From NCBI GenBank assembly GCA_900542045.1, contig UQMI01000066.1, positions 1 to 17,783 on the forward strand: a stretch of 17,783 bases of DNA, read 5' to 3'. This stretch comes from an uncultured Blautia sp. (GTDB taxonomy: Bacteria; Bacillota; Clostridia; Lachnospirales; Lachnospiraceae). Positions 1 through 6,021 of this stretch are shown piece by piece. Made by a program: the position numbers and the translations under genes. Numbering within the stretch: the stretch's first letter is position 1; the number at the start of each line of letters is the position of its first letter. The notes under the pieces are model-generated. The model was not told the DNA's origin and did not search any database. It saw only the letters and a list, made by a program, of their open reading frames with translations.

Positions 1-59
1 TCGCATGCCTCTGCATACATGGTATCGTTTCCGTTAAATACGATATCAAATAATAGCAC
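1..59 (-). CDS. acsB: Acetyl-CoA synthase (CODH/ACS alpha subunit), N-terminal fragment
   Basis: Only the first ~20 codons are inside the window; the gene runs off the left edge. The reading frame gives LLFDIVFNGNDTMYAEA. I recall similar starts (LF..VF.GND) in acetyl-CoA synthase of acetogenic clostridia, the subunit that joins CO, a methyl group and CoA at its Ni-Ni-Fe4S4 A-cluster. Position supports this: it follows cooS and a CooC/AcsF ATPase on the same strand, with a gap of only a few bases. Start choice: an ATG at 63-65 lies 1 nt after AGGAGG, too close for normal initiation. The in-frame GTG at 57-59 is 7 nt from it and is preferred; with the ATG the protein gains two residues. The fragment is too short to confirm any domain. 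Confidence 0.6.
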   Translation of the reverse strand, partial: MLLFDIVFNGNDTMYAEAC

Positions 60-73
60 TGTCATACCTCCTA

Positions 74-841
74 TCAATTCTGACAATCGATTTTTTCTTT
101 AATTTTTTCGATTTCCTCGGTTACTGTTTTGCTGAAATCATAAGGGGATTTTCCCTGACGATCCGCATCCATAACCTCGGTATTGTAATGAATGATTCCC
201 AGCAGATCTTCTGCAGGAATTTTCGATTTTACAAACTCTTCGTCTTTTTCGTCACGCACTTTATTGGCAACAACTTTTACCTGTCCTACACCCAGATCTT
301 TTGCCAGACGCTTTACGTTCTTGTATGTCTGCACGCTTCTTGCTCCCGGTTCGATCACCACGATAAATGCGTCCACACTCTCCGTCGTACCTCTTCCCAG
401 ATGCTCCAGGCCCGCTTCCATATCCAGGATCACCACATCGTCCCTGTGAAGGACCAGGTTGTTAATGATCCTCTTCAGCATTACATGCTCCGGGCATACA
501 CACCCGCCGCCGCCTGTCTCGACCGTTCCCAGGACCAACAGTTTGACCCCGTTGCAGGTTTTCCCATAAGTATCCGGAATATCATCTACTTTTGGATTCA
601 GTTTATAGAACTGGTTGTCCGCACTTGCTCCGGTTCTTTCTTCCACCAGCTTGCGCATGCGGGAAATCGGAACAATGGAATCCAGCGTCTCTTCATCAAA
701 CCCCAGCGCCAGTCCCAGATTCGCATCCGGATCCACATCCGCAGCCAGGACTTTGCGTCCTTCGTCTGCGTACATCCGGGCCAGAGTTGCTGCAAAGGTG
801 GTCTTGCCCACACCGCCTTTTCCTGTTACCGCTATCTTCAT
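74..841 (-). CDS. cooC: CooC/AcsF-type ATPase for CODH/ACS nickel insertion
   Basis: This is a 255-residue SIMIBI-class (MinD/ParA-like) ATPase. It has a deviant Walker A (GKGGVGKTT, residues 7-15), a switch segment with ADVDPDAN (~35-42) and a C-V-C motif at Cys114/Cys116. In characterised CooC proteins this CxC pair binds one metal ion per dimer, and ATP hydrolysis drives Ni delivery to the CODH C-cluster; AcsF is the homologue implicated in ACS activation. It acts in the cytoplasm. A GTG three codons upstream (850) overlaps the ribosome site. The ATG at 841 sits 5 nt after GAGGTGA and is preferred. The gene lies 47 bp after cooS and ends a few bases before acsB, so it is probably co-transcribed with both. 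The position next to acsB favours an ACS-directed role, but sequence alone does not separate CooC from AcsF. Confidence 0.93.
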   Translation of the reverse strand: MKIAVTGKGGVGKTTFAATLARMYADEGRKVLAADVDPDANLGLALGFDEETLDSIVPISRMRKLVEERTGASADNQFYKLNPKVDDIPDTYGKTCNGVKLLVLGTVETGGGGCVCPEHVMLKRIINNLVLHRDDVVILDMEAGLEHLGRGTTESVDAFIVVIEPGARSVQTYKNVKRLAKDLGVGQVKVVANKVRDEKDEEFVKSKIPAEDLLGIIHYNTEVMDADRQGKSPYDFSKTVTEEIEKIKEKIDCQN

Positions 842-888
842 AGTTGTCACCTCACGTTGTGATTACTTCTTAATTTACTGTATGGAAA

Positions 889-2781
889 TTAAATTCCCAG
901 TGCAGTTCTCTTTTCTTCGATTCTTTCGATCATTAAATCGCCCAATTTATCGATGTCATGTTCTACGGTGTAATTTGCTTCTACCCAGTCTTTAATGCCG
1001 CCCTTTAACAGTCCGTCTACTTCAGAGGAACCGTATGCATAAGGCTCAACACCCAAATAAGTATCAATACCGGTAGAAACTACATAGTTACCGATGGAAA
1101 CTGCCTTCTCAGACATCCACTCAGGAGCACATCCTACAAGCGGAATCTGAGAAATGTTCCAGCCGGAATCTTTGGCGATTCTGGCAGCCAGAACCATCAT
1201 ACGGGAGATATCCACGCAGGATCCCATATGTAATACCGGAGGAATGTCAGCCAGTTCGCAGACACGCTTCAGTCCGGCTCCACAAAGATCTTTTGCTCTC
1301 TTGTCCATCAGACCTGCCTTTGCAGCAGCCTGTGCGGAACAACCGGAAACTACCAGAATAATGTCGTTTGCGATCAGCTTCTTCATCAATTCAATGTGTG
1401 CGGCATCCGGACGAACCTTCGGGTTGTTACATCCTACCATAGCCACTGCGCCGCGAAGTACACCAGACTTCACACAGTCAACCAGAGGCAGCATGGTTCC
1501 TGTTACATCCACATGGCTGTTGGTTACGCCGTCCAGTTTCTTCTCGATCTGCTCTACAGAGAAACCAACAACTGCTTTCTGCTTCATCTGCGGAATATGT
1601 ACCAGTTCCGGTTTTCTGTTCTTGAAGTTCTCAATAGCCAGCTTAACGATTGCTTTTGCGTTTTCGCCTGCAGTCTTTGCATTGAAACGGATAAAGTCAG
1701 AATCCGGCATCTGTGCAATAGGAGAAGTCGTGATAAATTTGGTATGGAAACATTTGCTCAGTGGTCCAAGTGCCGGGAAGATACACTGCACGTCAACTAC
1801 GATTGCTTCGCAGGCACCGGTGAGAACCACGTTTTCCTGCTGCAGGAAGTTACCAGCCATAGGAATACCGCGGCGCATTGCCACTTCGTTGGATGTACAG
1901 CAGACACCGGATACAGTGATTCCCTGTGCGCCCATGGATTTGGCATAATCGATCATTTCCTTGCTGTCTGCATATTCACAGATCATCTCGGAAAGAGACG
2001 GATCATGTCCATGAACCACGATATTTACATTTTCTTCTACCATTACGCCCAGATTGGCTTCTGTCTCAACTTCTCTCGGTGTTCCGAACAACACATCAGA
2101 GAATTCTGTTCCCATCATGGAACCGCCCCATCCATCGCAAAGACCTGCGCGCAGAGACTGACGGATCAGTGCTTCCGGCTTGGAGGAACATCCCATATGA
2201 GTCATGTGCATGGAGCAGGAAACTTCCCGGTCAATGGCACGGGGAAGAATTTCTTCTCTCTTCCAGATTTCCTGGGTATGTTCCGGCGCACGTTTGGTAA
2301 ATACCAGATTGCCAAAGGGTTTTCCGTATTCCATCAAACCGGTCTCGGCCACTTCATGAGCGATATCATAGATATCTCTTCCTTCTGTCTCTACACCGAA
2401 TTCAGCTGCCAGTTTCAGCAGTTTTTCCGGATCCTTTACCTTGTAGTTGCCATCTGGTGCGGTTTCATACAGTGTATGCGCGATTTCACGACCATGGTCG
2501 GAATGGGTTGCAGCACCACCAGCTGTAAAACGAAGATAATTTCTTCCTACGATACCATGTACATCACATCCGCAGATTCCACGCGGTGCTTTTGGGGTGA
2601 TACGGCAGGGTCCCATAGAACAGATTCTACAGCACATACCAGATTCGCCGAATTTACAGTGAGGAGTCTGCTGTTTCACACGCAGCTGCCATGAATCAGC
2701 ACCTACTTTCGCGCCAGTCTCCAACAGACGGTTAGTCGCTGCTTCAAATTCCTCTACTGTAGTTAGTTTGAATTCACTCAT
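889..2781 (-). CDS. cooS: Ni-dependent carbon monoxide dehydrogenase catalytic subunit
   Basis: This 630-residue protein is full length for the CooS/AcsA family. It catalyses CO + H2O <-> CO2 + 2H+ + 2e-. In acetogens it reduces CO2 to CO and passes it to acetyl-CoA synthase. D- and B-cluster cysteines lie at the N-terminus: C42, C50, C51, C54, C59 and C70/C72. All C-cluster ligand positions of the family are present: the HGH motif (H258/H260), C294/C295, C333, C451, C481 and C522. The acid-base lysine region is intact (SEKAVSIG, K559). I see no truncation. AGGAGG lies 7 nt before the ATG. The gene sits between two CooC-type ATPase genes and upstream of acsB, so it is called the CODH of the CODH/ACS complex (acsA is a synonym) rather than a stand-alone CODH. 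Confidence 0.97.
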   Translation of the reverse strand: MSEFKLTTVEEFEAATNRLLETGAKVGADSWQLRVKQQTPHCKFGESGMCCRICSMGPCRITPKAPRGICGCDVHGIVGRNYLRFTAGGAATHSDHGREIAHTLYETAPDGNYKVKDPEKLLKLAAEFGVETEGRDIYDIAHEVAETGLMEYGKPFGNLVFTKRAPEHTQEIWKREEILPRAIDREVSCSMHMTHMGCSSKPEALIRQSLRAGLCDGWGGSMMGTEFSDVLFGTPREVETEANLGVMVEENVNIVVHGHDPSLSEMICEYADSKEMIDYAKSMGAQGITVSGVCCTSNEVAMRRGIPMAGNFLQQENVVLTGACEAIVVDVQCIFPALGPLSKCFHTKFITTSPIAQMPDSDFIRFNAKTAGENAKAIVKLAIENFKNRKPELVHIPQMKQKAVVGFSVEQIEKKLDGVTNSHVDVTGTMLPLVDCVKSGVLRGAVAMVGCNNPKVRPDAAHIELMKKLIANDIILVVSGCSAQAAAKAGLMDKRAKDLCGAGLKRVCELADIPPVLHMGSCVDISRMMVLAARIAKDSGWNISQIPLVGCAPEWMSEKAVSIGNYVVSTGIDTYLGVEPYAYGSSEVDGLLKGGIKDWVEANYTVEHDIDKLGDLMIERIEEKRTALGI

Positions 2782-2793
2782 TATAGACCTCCT

Positions 2794-2859
2794 TTAGTTT
2801 TCATTGTTTATATGTAATAATAAATTAACATATCTAAACAAATTCCACAGAGAGAGCAT
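2794..2859 (-). CDS. Possible 21-residue leader peptide (uORF) before cooS
   Basis: An ATG at 2857-2859 is preceded by a very G-rich ribosome site (GGAGGG, 5 nt spacing, within 2860-2872). It opens 21 codons ending in TAA at 2794-2796. The peptide is hydrophobic and Leu-rich (six Leu; starts MLSLWNLF). Its stop codon touches the AAGGAGGT that serves cooS (2787-2794), a geometry suited to translational coupling or leader-peptide control. No homology is recognised, and it could be a chance ORF. A weak promoter-like pair (TTGTTT 2836-2841, 16 nt, TATTAC 2814-2819) lies inside it; if that promoter is the real one, the ORF would not be translated from it. Confidence 0.3.
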   Translation of the reverse strand: MLSLWNLFRYVNLLLHINNEN

Positions 2860-2939
2860 CCCCTCCCTCCCCATGGGTTATACAAAGGCGCAGATCCTGC
2901 AGCCGCAGATTCCGCGGCCTGCACATAAGCGCCCAAAAG

Positions 2940-2975
2940 GCAGAAGCGCTTTTCATTATCCAAGCATGCTTCTGC
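2940..2975 (-). terminator. Hairpin in the cooC2-cooS gap, possible attenuator or processing site
   Basis: An 8-bp perfect inverted repeat (GCAGAAGC 2940-2947 / GCTTCTGC 2968-2975) encloses 20 nt. Read on the minus strand it is followed by CTTTT, a short U-tract. That is weak for a true terminator but could attenuate or stabilise RNA between cooC2 and cooS. A second small hairpin with a GCCGC/GCGGC stem lies just downstream, near 2904-2920. Nothing else is recognised in the 279-bp gap besides the uORF. Confidence 0.3.
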
Positions 2976-3060
2976 ATTCATCCCTGTATATCTGCCCTTC
3001 TCCTGCGCAGAGACAGAAGAAGGAACGATACCTTATCTATAAACGGCTCTCTCAATAATA

Positions 3061-3831
3061 CTATAAGCCTAATTTATCTACGATCTCCCGCATCGCTTTT
3101 TTTACAGGAGAATCCTCCGGCAGCTGCACCGTGGGTTTTCCTTCACAGTCATATTCATAGACTGTTTCATCCTGCGGTACAACCCCAAGCAGGGTCAATC
3201 CCTGGTTTTCAATTTCTTCTTTGATGCCGTCATTGAGCACTCCACCGGGAGCACGGTTGATGATCAGTCCGACTTTCTGAGGATGCATATCGCATTCTTC
3301 GATCAGTCTCGCAATCCTTCCCACCGCCTGTACTCCTCTTCTGGAGCAGTCGCTGACCAGTATTGCCGTCTGCATACTGGGCAGTACGCCCCTGCTGATA
3401 TGCTCCATGCCTGCCTCATTATCTACTATAATATACGGATAATTCTTCTGATACTTCACCAGCTGAGCCTGAAGCAGACCATTTACATAGCAATAACATC
3501 CCTTCCCCTGGGTTCTTCCCATTACCAGAAGGTCAAAATCATCGTCCTCAATCAGAGCGGAATTAAATTTGAATTCCGCATAATCCGCCTTGGATATCCC
3601 GGAAGGAATCGGACTCTTCTCAGCCATTTCCGCATGCGCGATCTCCTCACGAATATCCCCCAGGGTCGTTTCTACTTTCACACCCAGGACTTCGTTCAGA
3701 TTCGAATTCGCATCCGCGTCAACTGCCAGAATCGGTCCCTTGCCCTTCTCCCCCAGATACTGAATCAATAAGCCTGTCAAAGTTGTCTTACCTACGCCGC
3801 CTTTACCTGCGACAGCAATTACATGCGCCAT
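3061..3831 (-). CDS. cooC: CooC-type nickel-insertion ATPase, second paralogue
   Basis: This is a 256-residue MinD/ParA-like ATPase. It has Walker A GKGGVGKTT at residues 9-17, VDADANSN at 37-44 and a C-Y-C metal motif at Cys112/Cys114. Those are the same residue numbers I recall for the Ni-binding pair of characterised Carboxydothermus CooC1. Expected role: ATP-driven maturation of the Ni-Fe C-cluster of CooS in the cytoplasm. It is clearly divergent from the CooC at 74-841, so this is not a recent duplication. AGGAGG lies 9 nt before the ATG. It is the first gene after a near-consensus promoter (4014-4042) and precedes cooS by 279 bp. Its place next to cooT and the His-rich gene favours CODH maturation rather than ACS activation; that division of labour is inference. 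Confidence 0.94.
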   Translation of the reverse strand: MAHVIAVAGKGGVGKTTLTGLLIQYLGEKGKGPILAVDADANSNLNEVLGVKVETTLGDIREEIAHAEMAEKSPIPSGISKADYAEFKFNSALIEDDDFDLLVMGRTQGKGCYCYVNGLLQAQLVKYQKNYPYIIVDNEAGMEHISRGVLPSMQTAILVSDCSRRGVQAVGRIARLIEECDMHPQKVGLIINRAPGGVLNDGIKEEIENQGLTLLGVVPQDETVYEYDCEGKPTVQLPEDSPVKKAMREIVDKLGL

Positions 3832-4007
3832 GTTCGGGTGCCTCCTAAAAATATATTAATTATACAAACGTATATGGATCCAGATAGATCTGTGTCAGTT
3901 CTTCCGCCAGACCTTTGCCGCCTTTTTTATTATTTTCCAAAGGCAGTCCAGCTGCTCTTTCTCTGCACCGAATACACTGACAGACCGCTCTCTTTTCTTT
4001 CTCCCCG
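3832..4007 (-). promoter_or_regulatory. Long 5' leader of the cooC2-cooS transcript
   Basis: From the predicted start site (~4007) to the cooC2 ATG is about 176 nt with no credible gene. By eye it can fold: an imperfect closing stem (TCTG.TCAG near 3971-3978 with CTGA.CAGA near 3890-3899) encloses a second pairing, GCCTTT with AAAGGC, around 3920-3945. It matches no riboswitch class I recognise. A 68-codon open frame crosses it, but its likely start lies at or upstream of the transcription start, so I treat the stretch as untranslated. Confidence 0.4.
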
Positions 4008-4013
4008 TCTTTC

Positions 4014-4042
4014 ATTGTATCCGTCTGAAACATCGCTGTCAA
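4014..4042 (-). promoter_or_regulatory. Sigma-A promoter for cooC2-cooS-cooC-acsB
   Basis: The -35 is a perfect TTGACA (4037-4042), the spacer is exactly 17 nt and the -10 is TACAAT (4014-4019). This is the closest match to consensus seen in the window. It begins about 12 bp beyond the cooT stop codon, so -35 and -10 sit in or just past the cooT 3' end. It gives the catalytic genes a transcription start separate from the His-rich/cooT promoter. Confidence 0.7.
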
Positions 4043-4053
4043 TCGGATACGCG

Positions 4054-4239
4054 TTATTCTGAACACTCCACCTTCACAACACTGTTTGCAAGGTCAACCA
4101 TCAGCAGCCTTCCCTCGATTACCTTCTCATCTCCCATAATGTCATGGATCAGAAGTTTCTCTCCATCCACATCAATCCGGCTTACATTCCGGAAGATCAC
4201 AGAATCATCACTATTCTTGTACACAGTTGCAAGACACAT
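4054..4239 (-). CDS. cooT: CooT-family nickel-binding protein
   Basis: This is a 61-residue protein starting MCLATVY, with Cys at position 2. That Cys is the hallmark of the CooT family, in which the Rhodospirillum rubrum homologue binds one Ni(II) per dimer through Cys2 and takes part in CODH maturation. The rest fits the family's small beta-rich SH3-like fold: short strands such as VIFRNVSRIDVDGEKLLIHD, then VIEGRLLMVDL. AGGAGG lies 9 nt before the ATG. This site is inside the end of the upstream His-rich gene, whose TGA is 1 bp from the cooT start, so the two are probably translationally coupled. Placement in a CODH/ACS cluster strongly supports the call. Symbol by family; orthology to R. 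rubrum CooT is not proven. Confidence 0.85.
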   Translation of the reverse strand: MCLATVYKNSDDSVIFRNVSRIDVDGEKLLIHDIMGDEKVIEGRLLMVDLANSVVKVECSE

Positions 4240-4240
4240 A

Positions 4241-4570
4241 TCACTCGTCCTCCTTTAACTGTTCTTTCACCAGTGTCAATGCCAGTCCAAGACGCATATT
4301 TCCTTTCTGAAAATCCGCGACACCTTCCATGATGGTCTTGGCTGCCGTATCCATATGCAGCTTTTTCAGATTTTCAGCCATCTGTTCCAGTTCAGCAGCA
4401 TGGTGCTCATTATGCTGCAGCATATATGTTAACAACGCAACCGTTTCGTTTTTGCAGCCCTGCTCTCCCTGGCAGGATCCGCAATGAGAATGCTCATGGT
4501 CATGATGATCACATCCCTGATCATGACCGTGAGAAATCACGTTGCCATTTTCATCTTTGATCAAATGCAT
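4241..4570 (-). CDS. His/Cys-rich putative nickel-binding protein of the CODH cluster
   Basis: This is a 109-residue protein in two parts. Residues 13-40 are a metal-binding tract: His14, 16, 22, 23, 25, 27 and 29, with Cys20, 30, 33 and 39 (core DHHDHEHSHCGSC). Residues 41-106 form an amphipathic helical domain with a further HNEHH motif (53-57). There is no signal peptide or membrane segment. The position directly before cooT, in the same operon as CooC and CODH, suggests a cytoplasmic nickel store or chaperone, analogous to the His-rich CooJ of R. rubrum but without the same layout. Similar small His-rich proteins are sometimes labelled as cobalt or zinc transporter-like, which the lack of membrane segments argues against here. 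The ribosome site AAAGGAG precedes the ATG by 7 nt. Metal specificity is inferred from context. Confidence 0.7.
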   Translation of the reverse strand: MHLIKDENGNVISHGHDQGCDHHDHEHSHCGSCQGEQGCKNETVALLTYMLQHNEHHAAELEQMAENLKKLHMDTAAKTIMEGVADFQKGNMRLGLALTLVKEQLKEDE

Positions 4571-4586
4571 GCTCTGCTCCTTTCTT

Positions 4587-4671
4587 CATGATATCTGCTG
4601 CCACTGCGCCGTACAGGCCGCAGTCTCTCCGCATTGAATGCCATCCCGCATGGGTTTGCTTCCATATCATG
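4587..4671 (-). promoter_or_regulatory. Possible structured 5' leader of the His-rich gene
   Basis: An 8-bp perfect inverted repeat (CATGATAT 4587-4594 / ATATCATG 4664-4671) closes an ~85-nt domain that starts within ~20 nt of the predicted transcript start. Its far arm ends 3 nt before the purine run that includes the ribosome site. Three smaller hairpins fit inside: CCC/GGG near 4645-4654, GCAT/ATGC near 4631-4641 and CTGCG.CC/GG.CGCAG near 4604-4623. Together these would form a four-way junction. I could not match it to the NiCo or cobalamin riboswitch consensus. The fold was drawn by eye. Confidence 0.35.
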
Positions 4672-4695
4672 ACAATTATTTATCAATTTATGTCC

Positions 4696-4724
4696 ATTAT
4701 ACAACTTTTCCTGCGGCTTTACAA
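4696..4724 (-). promoter_or_regulatory. Sigma-A promoter for the His-rich gene and cooT
   Basis: The -35 is TTGTAA (4719-4724), the spacer is 17 nt and the -10 is a perfect TATAAT (4696-4701). The expected start is near 4689, leaving a leader of about 118 nt before the ATG at 4570. No other strong promoter precedes the cluster, so this may also read through into cooC2 and cooS. Confidence 0.65.
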
Positions 4725-4877
4725 GGAAATATTCTTAAATTTTTCCTAAAACAGCGTCATTTCGATGCAAATTTTGTACAAAAATGAATACATTGAAGCA
4801 TATTTAACATGTTTGATATTTCTTTAACGTTCCAGATAATATCTTTTTTCTGTTTTTAGTTTCTTAACAATTTTATC

Positions 4878-4906
4878 TTCAATCATTCACATATTTATGC
4901 TATACT
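4878..4906 (+). promoter_or_regulatory. Promoter of the aldo/keto reductase gene
   Basis: The -10 is TATACT (4901-4906) with an upstream TGC, giving an extended -10. A 17-nt spacer leads to a weak -35, TTCAAT (4878-4883). The transcript would have a leader of ~75 nt containing a GC-rich palindrome (TGCCGCGGCA near 4942), followed by the ribosome site. Confidence 0.55.
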
Positions 4907-4988
4907 GTATTATATTTTATGAGGCATCTGCCCTGCCGCGTCTGCCGCGGCAATTCTCAGACAGGAGACAGGAAACAAGGAGGTTTTT

Positions 4989-5819
4989 ATGTTAGGTACC
5001 ACTGCTTTACTGAATACCAACGAAAAAATGCCCATGCTGGGCTTAGGCGTATATAAAGCTACCGGAGAAAATGAAGTGGAGCGTGCCATTGAAGCAGCCA
5101 CAGGCTGCGGCTACCGGCTGATCGATACCGCCTCGGCCTATACCAACGAAGACGGTGTGGGAAGAGGGATTGCCCGCTGCAAGATTCCCCGTGAGGAATT
5201 ATTTATCACGACCAAGATCTGGAACAATGCGCAGCGTCTGGGCGATATTGAGGGAGCATTCAACCGGAGCCTGGAACGGCTGAAGCTGGATTACGTGGAT
5301 CTGTATCTGATCCACTGGCCTGTACCGGGCTGCTATCAGGAGACCTGGAAAGCCATGGAAAAAATTTATGCTTCCGGCCGTGCCAAATCCGTCGGTGTCA
5401 GCAATTTTGAACCCCGCCATCTCGAGGAGCTGGCTAAGATTTCCGATCTGGTCCCGGCCGTAAACCAGATCGAGTTTCATCCATATTATTACCAGAAAGC
5501 CACACTGGAATACTGCCAGGCTCACGGCATTCAGGTGCAGGCTTACGCGCCGCTGGCAAGGGGCGCTTATCTGGAAAATGATGTCATGTGCGTGCTCGCC
5601 ACCAAATACGGCAAGACCCCTGCTCAGATCGGCCTGCGCTGGTCGATCCAGAAAGGTGTGGCAGTCATTCCCAAATCCACCCGAGCAGAACGGATCCAGG
5701 CCAACGGAGATATTTTCAGCTTCGAGATCGAACCTGAGGATATGGAGATCATCGACAGTCTGAACCAGAATTACCGCAGTGCCAACATTCCGGAAGATCT
5801 GCGGAATATTCCATGGTAG
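4989..5819 (+). CDS. Aldo/keto reductase (2,5-diketo-D-gluconate reductase-like)
   Basis: This 276-residue NAD(P)H-dependent (beta/alpha)8-barrel oxidoreductase reduces aldehydes or ketones in the cytoplasm. The full catalytic tetrad is present: Asp46, Tyr51, Lys76 and His109 (in LIHWPVPG). Other family marks are GVSNF (136-140), NQIEFHP (159-165) and the cofactor-phosphate segment VIPKSTRAERI (226-236). The length is normal for the small bacterial AKR5-type members. AAGGAGG lies 5 nt before the ATG. The gene is monocistronic with its own promoter. An IS200 element begins within about 20 bp of its stop codon, so any native terminator has been displaced. Substrate cannot be told from sequence, and the divergent neighbour gives no firm clue. 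Confidence 0.93.
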   Translation: MLGTTALLNTNEKMPMLGLGVYKATGENEVERAIEAATGCGYRLIDTASAYTNEDGVGRGIARCKIPREELFITTKIWNNAQRLGDIEGAFNRSLERLKLDYVDLYLIHWPVPGCYQETWKAMEKIYASGRAKSVGVSNFEPRHLEELAKISDLVPAVNQIEFHPYYYQKATLEYCQAHGIQVQAYAPLARGAYLENDVMCVLATKYGKTPAQIGLRWSIQKGVAVIPKSTRAERIQANGDIFSFEIEPEDMEIIDSLNQNYRSANIPEDLRNIPW

Positions 5820-5841
5820 AATTTTATTTAGAGAAGTCGCC

Positions 5842-5862
5842 GCCACCCGTAAAACGGGTGGC
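5842..5862. repeat. IS200 right-end hairpin
   Basis: Perfect 8-bp stem GCCACCCG (5842-5849) / CGGGTGGC (5855-5862) with a 5-nt loop. It shares the CACCCG/CGGGTG core with the left-end hairpin, as expected for a TnpA recognition site. Confidence 0.7.
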
Positions 5863-5865
5863 TCG

Positions 5866-6021
5866 GGACGCGGGCTCTAAGCCCGCCCTACTTGGCCGCG
5901 TCTCAAGGCGCTGGCTTTCTCTTTTATGCTATGGGAAGTTTGCTACGCATCCTTCCCATAGCTCCGTTCAAGCCACATTGCTATTGACTCGTCGCTGCCC
6001 CTAAAGAGGCGTTGGTACTAC
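5866..6021 (-). other. Structured non-coding 3' region of the IS200 element
   Basis: About 156 bp lie between the tnpA stop and the right-end hairpin. This stretch has no credible ORF but is rich in stems: GCGGGC/GCCCGC (5870-5875 / 5881-5886), an alternative GACGCG/CGCGTC (5867-5872 / 5897-5902) and an 11-bp perfect inverted repeat, GCTATGGGAAG/CTTCCCATAGC (5928-5938 / 5952-5962). A further hairpin, GACCCTT/AAGGGTC (6030-6045), overlaps the last tnpA codons. The region is longer than a minimal IS200 tail and looks like a structured RNA or DNA domain. Confidence 0.45.

Larger units (their letters stand above)
4571..4988. other. Divergent regulatory region between the CODH cluster and the aldo/keto reductase
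   Basis: This 418-bp stretch has no credible gene. It holds the structured leader and promoter of the His-rich gene (minus) and the promoter of the reductase gene (plus). The middle (about 4725-4877) is strongly AT-rich with many T-tracts; I see no clear operator there. An open frame on the minus strand at 4910-5101 is a shadow of the reductase start. Confidence 0.6.

Noticed and set aside
1396..2694. 432-codon plus-strand frame opposite cooS
   Set aside because: It is antisense to a fully conserved CODH gene, and its composition reflects the complement of cooS codons.
3860..4066. 68-codon minus-strand frame between cooT and cooC2 with a CQCIRCRE stretch resembling a motif of Elp3-type proteins
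   Set aside because: It lacks a good ribosome site, and its likely ATG overlaps the -10 of a near-consensus promoter, upstream of the transcription start. The motif match is only about six residues.
4587..4671. Cobalamin or NiCo riboswitch
   Set aside because: A GCCACTG string occurs but on the wrong strand and without the rest of the cobalamin core. I could not place the conserved G-rich junction segments of the NiCo class.
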